Below, in pieces: positions 1-12,600 of a stretch of DNA of 64,000 bases; the stretch's first letter is position 1; each line of letters begins with the position of its first letter. The stretch is from Zeugodacus cucurbitae (lineage: Eukaryota; Arthropoda; Insecta; Diptera; Tephritidae). A program made the position numbers and the translations under genes. The DNA lies in the NCBI RefSeq assembly GCF_028554725.1, contig NC_071670.1:806001-870000 (forward strand), given 5' to 3'. The notes beneath the pieces are model-generated. The model did not search any database, was not told where the DNA came from, and saw only the letters and a list, made by a program, of their open reading frames with translations.

Positions 1-3000
1 ACCTTTGCGCCACTTGACCCCTGTCCGCACTGCAAATACGAGCACACTAACAATACACAAATTAACATGTCTGCGCCGATGAATGTTGTAATCGGCATTG
101 TTACACACGCTCGTGAATTGCTTGAGTCCAACGGAAAGTGAGGTTAGGAACACTAACGCGCTCCCCGCTGCACCGGCGCGTCTGAGTAACCATCAAAAAT
201 CGAATTTTGCGGCTTTCCCAGCGCCAATGTGCTGTTCTTACTCTGCGCCGCACGATTTCCAACACTTACGCCGGTTCTGGGGTGTATTGCTGATGACCCC
301 AGGTAGGCGAGTGCCCGCTGCGCGCCTGTCATTTTAACAATTTCATTTCGTTTATAACGATTGCGGTGTTTTCAAAGAGAAAATCATGCTTGAAATTTGT
401 ATGTGCGGTGATTTGCTTAATTTTCGCAATTAATCTGAGTAAATGGAATGCGGAGTGATATTAAGCGATAAGGAATTCTCGAAGATCGAGTTAGCTGTAT
501 TGTATATGGACGATAATATGACTTAAGTGATCTATTGGGAACTCGTCGGAAAGCGGAGGTATTAAAGAGAGATGTGCCTTCAGATAAGTCAAGTCGACAG
601 AACACTGTATATCTGTGGTGCACTGCAGAAGTGATATCGAGTTCTTCTTGAAATAAGAATTGAAATTGTTTATCCTGTGATAGCAAAAGGACAGGAACTT
701 TTTAGATCTTGATCTCGAAATGAAGATGGACTTTTCCTGCTCATGCTTCCTCTTTATAACCAGCAAACTCTGTATGAAAGTCTTTGTGGCAGGCTTTTTG
801 TTTAATTTTCACGAGATAACCTGATAATGACTCCAATAAATAGAAATATCTCAGAACTGCGTTGAAGTGAAGCGCTGTTGGTGGTAAGGCCTATAGCTTT
901 TGTAACAAATCAGCGTTGTAATGAGCGCCAACAGCAAAACAAAGCGGCTGAACCGCATATCGAAGACACGATTAACAACCACGAGCGTCTGTGTCAATCA
1001 CTCGCCGCGGCTGGAACATGGAAGAGGCTAGTAGGCACAGCGCAGGCGCGCAGACTCTGCGCTTGGGTTGCAGCTACGCTTTTAAATACCAGCGCCACGC
1101 AGCGGGTGGCGATTAAATAAAATTGTACAATTTAATGAAATGAAATTTTCGGTTTTTGCGCGGCATCTTATTTGAAATTTATCGGTGGGCAGAGTGCGCA
1201 GCGAATTGGCGGCGGTACATACTGCAAGTATTCACTTACTCATGCTGTCATGTGCGCAGCGTGGAAAGTGTGTGTGCATATATGAACGCGGGCGTTTCAG
1301 TTTTGGAACCAAATCACCGGCGATCTCTTTCGATCTCCATTGCAGATAGCCACTTGTGGACCTGTGCATACCTGGAGCACTTTTTATCTAAAAATGGTAA
1401 CAAAGTAACGACGCGGCATGTGTGTGTTTGAGCGTTGAACGTGACTACGCGCAAAAACACCCGTGGGAGGGTCGCGAGGGCAGCTTGTTTCTGTGCGCAA
1501 CACGAAAAATCTTAATTAAAGGGGGCGAGTAATTGAGATGCCAGCGGAATGTGAATAAACAAATGAATTTGCTTTGGCGCAGATTTGTAGATAAGCAGCG
1601 AAAGCAGTGACATGAGTTTCTTAATAATGAGTACAACTTTTCGAATTCAAATTAAACACGATGAAAAATATTTCAAAATTAAAAAGTCGAATTTTTGGTG
1701 CGAAAGGAATTCTTTGCTTTGAAAGTGATCTACACAAGTGACGCTCGTCTTCTGGAAGACCTAAATAAGATCATATCAACAGAAATGCAGTCTAAAGTCT
1801 AGGAATTAATACGAAAATGTTTTTGTGAACCGTTTTGAAGACAGAAATAAACCAAACGGTCAATGATCTTCCACTAGGAGGAAGAAGCTACCCGATTGTC
1901 TCAAACTTAAAATTCTTGGAGGGACGCAGTGACTTCGATCATGCAATCCTTTCATCACTATTCACAAACCTATACCCAGTTTGCATTTCATATCGAAATC
2001 TCATCACATTCCGTCGCACTTGACCCGCCTCTAGTCTGGAACTGCGAAGCTTCTCTTGAACTCATTCTAAGTAGCGCAAATAATTTCGCACATTTTGCAA
2101 TTTTTCTTTTATTTTCTGTCATATGGATTTCCCCGACTATGTCGACTCCACGAGAACTTCGCTATAATTATTCAGCGGTCGCAGATTCTCACAGCGTTCG
2201 CCTCAACTTCATCCAGTTTTTTTGCTTTTTTTGTAATTTGCATGAAGCTGCTGACCGTTGCATTGATTTTCCAGCTGTGGCGAAATGAGCAAAACAAACA
2301 GCTGCCGCATCGAGTGCACCTGCCGCACCGACCGCGCTGCCAGCAGCTCTTTCATTACGCTGCCTGTGCTGCCAGGCCGATTGTCTTGCACTTTTCTTCA
2401 TCTTTCTATCTCACTAACGCCGACGCTTTGCCATTTTGCTTGTGTTTGTTTTTGTTGTATATTTGTAATGAAATACTTTTAAACAAATGCCATTGTAATC
2501 TTTCGAAATTTATGTATTTGCATTTTGTGTATACACACACACACACGCCGCTTTGTTTTTGTTGCTTTCTTTCCTGATACATATACAGCGTATATATAAA
2601 TACACACGTGAATATAAATAGATAGTCATTTGTGCGTTGGAATCCTTATCTTTATATGAATATAATTATGTGTCAGCCCAGTCAGCTCTGGTTGTTTGTT
2701 GTTGTTTTCGTTAATGTCGCTTGAGCATCTTTTTGTTTACGCATCCCGCTGACAGCTCGAAGTTCATTGGTGCTATTTATATTCTCGTATTGTACACTTG
2801 TTATTGTTATTTATTATTACATAAATTTTGTGGGGAATAAGGAAGCGTGATGTTCGCATGGAACTGAGCATAATATACCGTCTACGGAGCATTTGTTATT
2901 CATCTCTGATTATTCTAGTGTGGTACTGGATCGAATTCACTTCACTCAAGAGTCGCTGAAACGGTATTTTCCGTAGGCTAGACGACACTTAGTAAATTAT

Positions 3001-4100
3001 ATGCCTTTTTGAAATGTTTTCTCTGAAATATTGTCTTTTTTATGATCAGTTCTCTAATTTATGCTTCAGACTCTCTAATGTAAACTATTAGCGAGGTTAT
3101 ATAGAGAACTCTTTCATCCATATCTACCAACTTAAGGTACTCAGACTATCTAATGATAAAGCGAGGTCACATAGAGATCTCTTTGATCTATATCTGCCAA
3201 AATAAGGTACTCAGAGATCTGAATATACGAAGGGTCCTTGCTTATTAGTAAAGTTTTGGATCTTAAATTACTCTCTCTTCTAGTAGATGAAATATCGGTT
3301 CTGCATGAGATCTCTTGCGGCAGAAGCTATATGATTCGTGAGACAGCTTTTCAGGGTGAAAATGACGTAAAATCTTAGTGCTTTACTCTAAAAGAGTCAC
3401 ATATCTATCATATAAGACAGATATTGACCAAAAGTGATTTGAACATATTGTTGGAATGCCAGAGGAGATACCGAGCTTCCTAACAATGATTTATTTCATA
3501 TGTAAATCAAGCGATAAATTCTCTCGTGGAGCTTTGCTTTGTGACCAAGATTCTCTTCATGAATTCGTTTGGTTAGGTCTGAGGGTCTGCGGGTACTAAT
3601 ACTTCGTCCGTCGAATAAAGCTAATTCTTGAAGTAGAATATTACTTCTCGGGTACCAGAAGTGCGAAATTTTCTAAAACGTGAAAGCACTAACTTTATTC
3701 AAAGCACCAAATGCAACTTCCGTTGTGCCACAAGAGCATTAGAAGTGTTTGCAATGAAATTCTGCAGAGTATCGCATTCCAAAAGCTTTGAATTTCCATA
3801 TCGAATTGAAATTACTGGGAAAGAGCTGCATGGATGCACATCTGCACTTCCCCACAAACACATACACACTACACTCTTATAAGAATCTACATGCTCCACT
3901 CGCTGGCTGAAAACTCACGTACCACTGACGCTGCAAAAATACTCAGCCACTTGCTATTTCAATCAGCCGCGTGAATGGGAGCAGCAGTCCGCAGCTTCAT
4001 TGATTTATTTGCTTGATTTTCGTATTTATTTCAACAGCAAAAAAATGCTTACGATCTTCTTTCACACCGTTTGAGGCATTGAAAATTTCCATGAAATGAG
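1..4100. other. 3' flanking region, no gene recognised
   Basis: No open frame here resembles a known protein and no series of exons with compatible splice sites is visible on either strand. The sequence is moderately AT-rich with CA and TA microsatellite patches (for example near 2535-2600) and a diverged tandem duplication at 3067-3215, listed separately. Frames up to 160 codons at 2095-2577 are rich in Phe, Cys and Leu and follow T-rich tracts, so I read them as chance. Confidence 0.6.
3067..3215. repeat. diverged two-copy tandem duplication, about 73 bp unit
   Basis: The block from 3067 (CAGACTCTCTAATG) to about 3140 (GGTACT) is followed directly by a second version from 3142 (CAGACTATCTAATG) to about 3211 (GGTACT). 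Both share GCGAGGT, ATAGAGA, a CTTT-ATC-ATATCT segment and TAAGGTACTCAGA, in the same order. The copies differ by substitutions and small indels, so this is an old local duplication with no evident function. Confidence 0.65.
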
Positions 4101-4450
4101 TTTTTGAAGCTGCGTGCGTGCCATTCGGCGCGGATCAGCGGCCGAGGGCAGCAAAAGCCAGACGAAACAGCAACAAAGTGCAACCGAGCGCACGTGTACT
4201 CGTATTTGTAGAGACACGAGCTGAGCTCTTGAATGCAAATCTGCGGCTGCGCACAAATTTAATTACAACACGTCAAGTGCAGCGCGCCGCGCTCGGATAG
4301 CGATCAGCGACGAAGAGAATGAAGTAGAGTAAAGGATGCGTTCAGAAATGAGAAATTTGAAGTTTCTTTTTGCAGTGACCTCAAGCGGCAGACATCGCGC
4401 GGAGACGATCTCCCGACGGCGTGCGCTTATCAAAATGCTCGAGTGCCGAG
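4101..4450. other. GC-richer island in the 3' flank
   Basis: This stretch is clearly richer in G+C and CpG than its surroundings (CGGCGCGGATCAGCGG near 4128, GCGCGCCGCGCTCGG near 4281, CGCGCGGAGACGATCTCCCG near 4396). No long frame with recognisable similarity runs through it. It could be a promoter or untranslated first exon of a neighbouring gene, but I see no firm initiator, start codon context or donor site that settles this. Confidence 0.3.
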
Positions 4451-7400
4451 TAACAAATTTGAATTTTCAGTGAAAGAAAAGCGAAAGCGCTCATTAGACA
4501 AAAGTCAACAAGAACGGAGTTTGAGAAAGAAGAATGCCTGCGCGACTCTTCTTGTGTGTGTGTTTGTGCCTGTCGAGTGCTGCATTTATCAAACGAAAAT
4601 ATTTATTTACTTTGCTTTACCCTACTAAATAATGCGCTGGGTCGCACCAGCTTCATCGTATTTCATTTTCATTCCCTACTTTTTTCCCTTAAATGTGCTT
4701 CTCTCTGGTGTTATTATTGTTGTTTCATATACTCATCTGCCGTTTATGATTATCAACAATTGTTGTTGCATTGCATTTTTATTACTTCCCTGCTGCAGCT
4801 TGGCAGCAGCATTGCTATGCGTTTTTTATTGTTGTTGTTGTAAAATTGCTTCCTCACTTTTGTTATTTTAGCGTTTTAGTGCTGGGAGAGTTGATTGTTT
4901 TGCTTTGGGTTGTCGGGGTTTTCCACATTTTTCTTCTGCTCGAGCATTTATTATGTTCTAGTTTCTTTGAAGCAGGTACTATTGGTACAACAACAACAAA
5001 CAAGTGTATTAACAGCAATTGCATTGACTCTGATTTTCATTGTTGTCATTATGTTAACGTTTTTTTGCTTTTGCTGTTGTTGTTTAACTAGATTTATTGT
5101 AGCGCTTGGCCAGTGTGGGTTCAAGAAGAACGCTGCCTCCTCATTGCTGCTGGCGCATTCTTCATCTTTCGTGTTTGTATTTTGCTTTTCATTAATTTTA
5201 CTTTTTTTTACAACTTTTTCTGTATTTTTTCTCATGCTCATATTCGGTTTTCTATTACTTCATGCTAAGTTCTGTGCTGCATCATGCGACCCTTTTTGTT
5301 GTGTTCACTGCAACTAACTGGACGTAAAGCAGCTCACACGCCCCTTCCTTTTTCGGTTTCTTTGGAAATGGGTTACGATGAAAGTGTAGACTACTAGAAT
5401 TCATTTAGAAAAATACTTTACTTCCGTGGAACTCATTGAAATAGGGATAGGTTCTAAGCAATGTGTTCTCTTACGAACTACGGTATGTTCTATTCGTCAC
5501 TTCTCTGCTCGGTGGAACGAACAGGAGAGGGAAATACTGGTCCTCTGCTGTCGCTACTTCGCAGTCTCTAGTGAGAAGAACCAGCCTTTTCCTCATACTT
5601 AGAGTAACCATCTTATATGAAGGTTCCTCAACTTTTCGACTTCTTCAAGGTTTGCCAACTCCGGTCGGTATTTTAGCTTGTTGCTTCCCTTGCGACCCTC
5701 TTGGACTTCTCGATGTGCGCTAATTCTACCTATCCCCTCTTCTTCTTATTGTTTTTCATAAAAAATCGTTAATTTGAAGGCCACCAGAGCCTTGTTGTTA
5801 CTCTCGCTCGCTATCGACCGTATACAAATAGCAACAACAATATCACAAATGTTTGCTGCCTGACCGTCCGTTCGCCAGCTATAAAAGAACACCATAGCAT
5901 GCACGGAGCGCTGAGTTCTTTGCCTTCTTCCCGACCCTTTTGTCGTGTCTTGACTGTGCAGTCCGTTCCATTGTCCGCTGCTCCGAGTTACCTTGGCTTA
6001 CTACCTTTATTTGTTTACATATAAGTGTGTGTTTGCTGCTTAGAAGTTGCGCTTTGTTGTTGTTAGATTTAGATTTTGTAGCTACAGCGTCTTCCTGCAG
6101 CCTGCTTCTTGTCAGGTTTTGATTTGGTTGCACTCATTTCAGCGTTATCAACGTTACCCCAACACGACAGCGTGCATCATGCAACGTGCATACCTGCCTC
6201 GGACGGTGTGTGTGTGTGTCGAGATTCAATATTTTATTTACTCAATTCTTTTTGTAACTGAAAATGTCGGTGTGTGTTTGTGTCTATTTCTGGATCGCCG
6301 TCGTCTTCCTTTTTACACGCTTTTTATTACGTTTTGCTTCGTGTACTTGCTGTCAGTGGTGCTTGCCCCGTGTTGTTGCATGCAACTTGTCATCATATGG
6401 GGAGCGCTCGTATCTCGTTAATGTGTGAATATGTGCTACCGTTTGCTTTGGCTGCATCTTTTTCACCGTTCTTCTCTTTTTTCACCGGCTCACTGCAACG
6501 CCCAACGGAAATGTTCTCGATGACGTTGAAACGTATGAAATTAATCTTGCTTCATGGGAACCGCTGTGGCGCATTCCGTTCGTCGTTCTGGTCTAGTTGC
6601 TGCCTAATGTGCTCCCACTGCACTCGGGCTAACGTTGCGAATGTTACAAATATGCAAATAAAGAAACGATTCGCTGGCAAAAGAGTGCTCGAAGCACAAA
6701 CTAATTTTTCTGATCAATTGCATTGCAAGCTGTTCGGTACAGCAGGGGAAGGGGAGAGGCCGCTTGCAATTTTCCTATTGCAACTTGGAAATGTCTTGTG
6801 AGAGCTTTTGTAATGATGTGTTCGGAACTTTGGACAATATTTTCACCTCGATTGTAGGTCATACCGAAATCCAGAGCCCACCGACGAACTCAGTAATATA
6901 TTCAGAGAGCTTAATACTGTGGGATCTATTGCAACGTTTAGTCTTTGGATGAACGGTTTGGTCTTAGTCCGAAGTTCTGAGTTTAATAGTTTGTCAAATG
7001 TAAATTTGCGTAGGAACTACTAAACTTGGAAGTAGTTGGCTTGGTCGTTGACAAAAACGTTCTATTCGGTCCCTGAGCACTCAAGTAGATGATAATTGGT
7101 CCTACTTGGATAATTTTTGACGTTTTTATGACAAGAACTACTCGCCGAAATCTTAGATGGGGTCTCTGGATCGATCACAATAGGGTTCAAAAAAGATCTG
7201 GCAGTATTTCGGAATCACGAAGTATTAGATGACACCAAGAAGCATGTCGGAACTTAAAACTTGGAGAAAAGTCTATTTGTATAATGTCTAAACATCCCAT
7301 CTCGTCTCTCTAAAATCACCTATTGACCCATCTCAAATCAAAATTAATCAAAATACAACTATTACAACAGCAAAGAGTGTGGCAAAAGTAGTTTCGACTT

Positions 7401-10400
7401 TCGGAGCAAAACAAGTAAGTTGATGTACACAAAATCAGAGCCACAGCAGTTACTGACCGTTTGTGCGTCCTGAATGTTGTCGACAACAAAGCTTGCTAGG
7501 TGGTCACTAAAGACCTCCATTACACCGACTCTTTCACTCTTTCTTCGTCCACTAAAAACGGTTGTAAGACCAAATTTAGCAACCTGAACATCAAGTCCAA
7601 ACGGAGTTGAATGAATGGATGGATGATGATGTTATAATTGTTGTTGATGGCGATGGCAATGGCGATGCTGACGATGACAAAGTGGAAATGGTGCTCGGAC
7701 CAAACCCAAAGCGTGCAAAGCGCACCAAAAATGGGCAAATTAAACCAGTATTTGATCAGCGTCGCAAAATGGGCACGAAAGTGGGGCAATTGGCGCAGCC
7801 GAGCGGTGCGAGAGAGGCTGGTGGCCGGCCGGTCGATCGAGCTGTCAAGCAGGTGAGCTGGTGAACAGGCAGGCAGGCACTCGCTGCTGACGCATTGAAA
7901 TACTTTTCGAAAGTACCGTTAGTTAGTTGAACAGGTTAACAACACGCAGTCGACAACGTTCTTTTTTGCTTGTACACAGCCGTATGCCGTTACAAAACGT
8001 ACAAAAGACGCCGTTCAAGTAACGAGGCGAAAATCAATTGGCAGCATGTTGTACGCCATACAAGTGGCTCGAAAGCAATGTAAAGGCTGAAGCTGAAATC
8101 GAAGGAAGTGGAAGTGGCAGAAAGAGTTTGGTGTACGACAGAGACGAAATTGCGCTGTTTGGTGGTTGCAAATTGCATTCCTGAGCGATTTTTCGGCGAA
8201 AGCTTGTTAATTGCACTTTTGTGGGTATGTGTGCGAAAGGAATGTTCGACTTTTACCGTAACTGTTAGTAGGAAATTAAACTTTTTTGCAATTTTTGCTA
8301 GAAATGCACTCTAACTTACCCTCAATAATTTTTATTTGTTGGTGTCTGAGCTCACTGTAGATTGTTGTTTGTCTGTAGATTTGTGGCACTTCAACGCCAA
8401 ACTCTTTCACAGCTCTTGTTCTTCTCTTGATTATATTTTCATTAACCCTTAAAACAGCAGAAGCGCGTTCATTTGGGGGTTGCGCATGCGTTCCTTTAGA
8501 TTTTTTTCAAGTACACTTGCACTTGTCGGGTTTCACTTGCTGAACACGAACCAACACACATACAATAGATAATGAAAAAAATTAGCAAAAAATTGGTGGA
8601 GTATTTTTTATTGATTTTTTCACAAAGTTTTTGAATACGAATTCAGTAAAATTAAGATTTTTTCTATGGCTTATTTATTCTTTTATGACTTTTTTATCTT
8701 TCATCTAACACTTCTGTTGCCGCCGTTTTAATGCCATTATTATTAGGGATTATGTCGGCGATTTTGTTGAGTATTTTGTTTGTGACAACCTTTGCTGAAA
8801 GTTCCATAAAGCCTACAAAGAGAGATTTACATTTGTCAGCGCATACGAATTTGTATTGTTTGAATTTCGAATAGCGGATTTGCCTAATGCCGTGTTTTGT
8901 TATATTAAATTATTGCCAAATTCCCCACTGATTTGACATTTTTTATTATTAACGAATTTATATTTTATTTTATTTTGATTTTTTTAATTCGGCAAACACT
9001 TGACTGACTTTTTTGTCAATGTTTCGTTGTGTTTGTGCCTGTGCGCTTGCCTATTGTTGTTGTTTTATGCTTATTTGGCGGTTTTATTATCACGTGTACA
9101 GTTGTTGTTATTGTTGCTTTCATTGTTCACCCCTGCCTTTTGCTTAGTCCAAGTAATTTTGATTACAAGCTTAATTTTTTATTTTGGATTTTTGCAATAA
9201 CTCATTTTTATGGTCACAATTACTTGTCGACATCGGCGCCAAGCGCTTGTGACTGTTGTTGTAATCATTTCATTACGAATTAAAAATATATTATTCTTGA
9301 TTTTAATAGCACACACGTTCCTAAGTCACAGACATATGTGCAATGTATCTACTTTTCTTTTTTAGAAGAAACAACAAAAAGTTGACCTTCCTAAGCACCA
9401 TTTGTTGGGTCTGATAATTCTAAAGTCGTTCCAAAGATTTGTTTAAAAAATGTCGAGCTCCCAAAACGAAGTCTCATTGATGTAGTATGGACCACGAAGC
9501 AGTTAGAACTCAAGGTCATACCAAAATTGTATTCTATAATACCTTAATAAGATCACCAATGCCTTAAAACTGAAAGAAGTTTCATACAAAGTAGTATTTC
9601 ACTGTAACTAGGGGTATCTGGAATCCTGAAAATCTAGTATCTCATTCTCAGGATTCCAGAACAATTTTTCAATATAAAACGACGTTTAGATCTTGAACTT
9701 CGCCCATAATTTCGAAATTTTCTTGAATTATCATTCAGATAATTCGGTTCTTTATTCATAAAAAGACTTTAAAGACACTTAGGAAGATTCGATCTAGACT
9801 GATCCAGGAGGCAGTCAGAGTTTCTGTACAAGTTTCCTATATAAAAAGACACTTAGATCTTAAAATTCGACTGTGATTCGTGAACTGTTTCCTGGATTTT
9901 CAGTCAGAGAATTCGATTATTCAAAAGACTTCAGACACACTTTGGCTAATTCGATTGAGATCCAGTTGTATAATCTTGTAAACAACACTATCTAGAACTA
10001 CTCAGTGCCACTAAGCCAGCCACAATCTTCCATTTACTGAATCGATCAGCTCGCTTTGTTATTGTGCCTACATGCCTATACTCATTTCTTAGCTACACTC
10101 CTTTCGCCTAATGTTTTTGTCCGTCTTTCACATCTTACATTCTGCGTCGCTCATCTCTCATTCTACGCCACTTCTACCAGCACATTCTGTGTGGCGGCAT
10201 TTTCTGCTTTTGTTTTTATATGTGCCTTCACTTTTGTGTCACTCATTCGCTGTTGCCTTCGCTGATGCCGCAGCGCTTTTGAGCAGCGTCTAAAAATAAA
10301 CAAAAATCCAACAGTTTCGTAAAATCTGCACGCCACTTTGGCACTCAGCCGCCAGACAGACAAACTATACAACCGATGTCACACAGCTGGGCGAGAGTGT

Positions 10401-10700
10401 GTGCTCACTAGACACCAACAACAACAATAATAATAACACAAATGATATTATAGCAATAAACAACAACAAAGTCAGCAACATTCACAAGCTTCCTGTAGGC
10501 ACAGCCACTTCGAGTATTTTTATTTTGGTTTTTAAAGAATTCGCTTACAAAAATTTGAAAATTTCTTTCACAAAACGAAATGCAACGTTGCGCGCGCACT
10601 GTCAGCGGCAAATCTGATTTTCATATTCATTGACGATTTAGTTGTAATTTAGCGCGACACAAAAACATCCTCTTCAAAACGTTTAGCCCGCACTCCGTTT
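4451..10700. other. non-coding flank with T-rich tracts and old local duplications
   Basis: The + strand is T-rich with many TTG repeats (4540-5320, 6000-6470, 9000-9280), which create hydrophobic spurious frames up to 175 codons. A GATGG/CGATGGC simple repeat at 7612-7680 produces an Asp-rich frame. A diverged duplication lies at 9672-9966. No exon of eag or of another recognisable gene was found. Confidence 0.55.
9672..9966. repeat. diverged tandem duplication, about 165 bp spacing
   Basis: Two blocks share ordered anchors. The first, from 9672, has ATATAAAACGACGTTTAGATCTTG, then CATTCAGATAATTCG, TATTCATAAAAAGACTT, AGACACTTAGG and GATCCAGG. The second, from 9837, has TATATAAAAAGACACTTAGATCTT, then CAGTCAGAGAATTCG, TATTCAAAAGACTT, AGACACACTTTGG and GATCCAGT. 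The shared order over about 130 bp makes chance unlikely. No coding capacity is evident. Confidence 0.55.
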
Positions 10701-10739
10701 AAGTTAGATTGACTGGTATTGTCTTAAACGTGACGAGAA

Positions 10740-10960
10740 TATTATACGCGCGCACATCCAACTCTCAAAGCGTTACAAACTGAACTAAATCGCCGCGGTA
10801 GACAACGCCGGACCGATCAGCTCACAGCCGAAATCAACTCAATTCCATTGGCACATTCACCAGCACTGAGCTATAGGAGCGAGCGCGACCGGCTGCAAGC
10901 AGTTGAGGAAAAAACTCGTTTGACAGGCTGCTCTCGGTCGGTATGTATCTTCTTAGCAGT
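10740..10960. other. GC-rich island with donor-like site; possible untranslated exon
   Basis: The segment is GC-rich (CGCCGCGGTAGACAACGCCG, GAGCGAGCGCGACCGGCTGC) and sits between AT-rich flanks. A donor-like CGGTCG|GTATGTATC occurs on the + strand near 10938. It could be an untranslated first exon of a + strand neighbour. No start codon, matching acceptor or recognisable protein supports this, so it remains a suggestion. Confidence 0.2.
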
Positions 10961-12600
10961 TGCGTAGTCTTGGGTTGAGTTGTTTTGGCCGCATGCCGGC
11001 ATGCACTGTCTTCTTTCTTTATGTTTTGAAAATTGCCGGTGAGTACAACCGCCGCATTCGCCCAGTCCATTCATTCATTAATCAATCGCCTTCTCGTTGG
11101 AGTGTCTCTGAGCAATTGCAATACCAAATTATGCATCTGCGTAACTATAATACTCAGGTGCAACGGTTTAGTTGTAGGATCCAAGTAGTTTTTTATATAT
11201 TTAGTATTTTATTGATCTGAGAACCCTTCCTAACATAAGGGCGAATCTCTACCCTTCCTGGTTTCGCCAAATGCGATGAATTTGAAGAAGCTTGCTGAAC
11301 TTTTTAATAGACAAAGATATTTATATGGAGGTTAACCTGAAAAATTCTAATAGAATCCACGACTCAATACTTGACTAATATCACAATATTGTTTCGAACT
11401 CTCCATCACTCACTTACACATTACCTTAGTTGTTGCACGTCTTTGCCATAGCTCATTCATAAGTCGTTCTTTACCTGTGCGTTTCAGATTATAGTCATCT
11501 CTCATGAGTACTGAGGTAAGGAACTCTCACAGTCGATCGACGCTCATTAAGATACTAATCACTCAAAGCAGGTACTCGCTTGCTGTGATGTTCCCAACAC
11601 ATCTCAACGCGACACTTGATCTCGTTCGATTATCATTCGAGAGCAGAATGCTGACGGGCCTTTTCGTAGAGGTCAAGCGTGCAATTTTTAAACACAAATC
11701 TTCATAAATTTATTACTTATTTCGCAGAAATTTAATTTCCTTAAAAATATGGGTTTCAATATAATTTAACATTATCTACTGTGACAATAAATCATTTCGT
11801 ATTGCATTAAGTTCATTGTAATTAAATTGACATTGGCGAAAACCTTGAACTGAAACTTGAACGCATTTTAGATCTGTTCCAGCGAACAGATCTTGAAGAT
11901 CCACACCTCAAGATCGATCATTTCTCTAGTTGGATGTAAGATCATTTATGATGTAGGTAGCAAGCTTGAGCGAAGTCTCATACCTGTCTCGTTACTATTG
12001 AGTTAAACGCTTATGCTTTGAGTGTTTTTCTCTTCTTCTTTGGCGCTCACATTCTTCGCGCTCTCATCTTGTTAATTTTATGTTGTTCGCACGACGCAAA
12101 GTCATGTACATATTTATATCCGATCAGGCGAATATGCTTACGAAAAGAAAATGTCAGAGGGTCTTGTTGATCGCTTTGTTTACAAATTGCATTTCTGTCT
12201 GTTGCTAGTACAATTGGAAGCGTTGCCAGGTTGAAAGTGAATATGGAAAGTACTTACAGATGATTATGTTTACTCCCTCTGAGAAACCTTGATCACAAAA
12301 TATATTCATAACACCACTTTTTTTTAGATACTATCAGAGGCATCTATTATTGTTGGGATTAAAGTCTACTAATGCGAAAGTTCTTTAGATAGAGTATGAG
12401 AGAGATTATAAAACCTCTATTGAATACTATTTGCGATCGAGATCAGTAGAAAGTCTGAAATAATTGCCTTAGATTAAGAAGTTTCGAAAACAAATTTCTT
12501 CAAGACGGAATTAGCCCATTAATATTCCAAGTACTTACTTTTGGAACTCTCTTTTTGCTTTTTTTAAATTTTAAGTAATAGTTCTTCGTACAATATATCT
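10961..12600. other. non-coding flank, nothing recognised
   Basis: No frame resembles a known protein and no repeat family is obvious. The sequence becomes progressively more AT-rich towards 12600. Confidence 0.5.

Noticed and set aside
4556..5317. Overlapping hydrophobic + strand frames that look like membrane proteins
   Set aside because: They derive from T-rich and TTG-repeat DNA, overlap in several frames and lack similarity or consistent codon use.
5463..5723. 86-codon + strand frame of balanced composition
   Set aside because: No recognisable domain, no splice or promoter context; indistinguishable from chance.
7607..7864. 85-codon Asp-rich + strand frame ending at a donor-like site
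   Set aside because: The Asp-rich part is a GAT/GATGGC simple repeat. The remainder has no similarity, although CAAGCAG|GTGAGC does resemble a donor.
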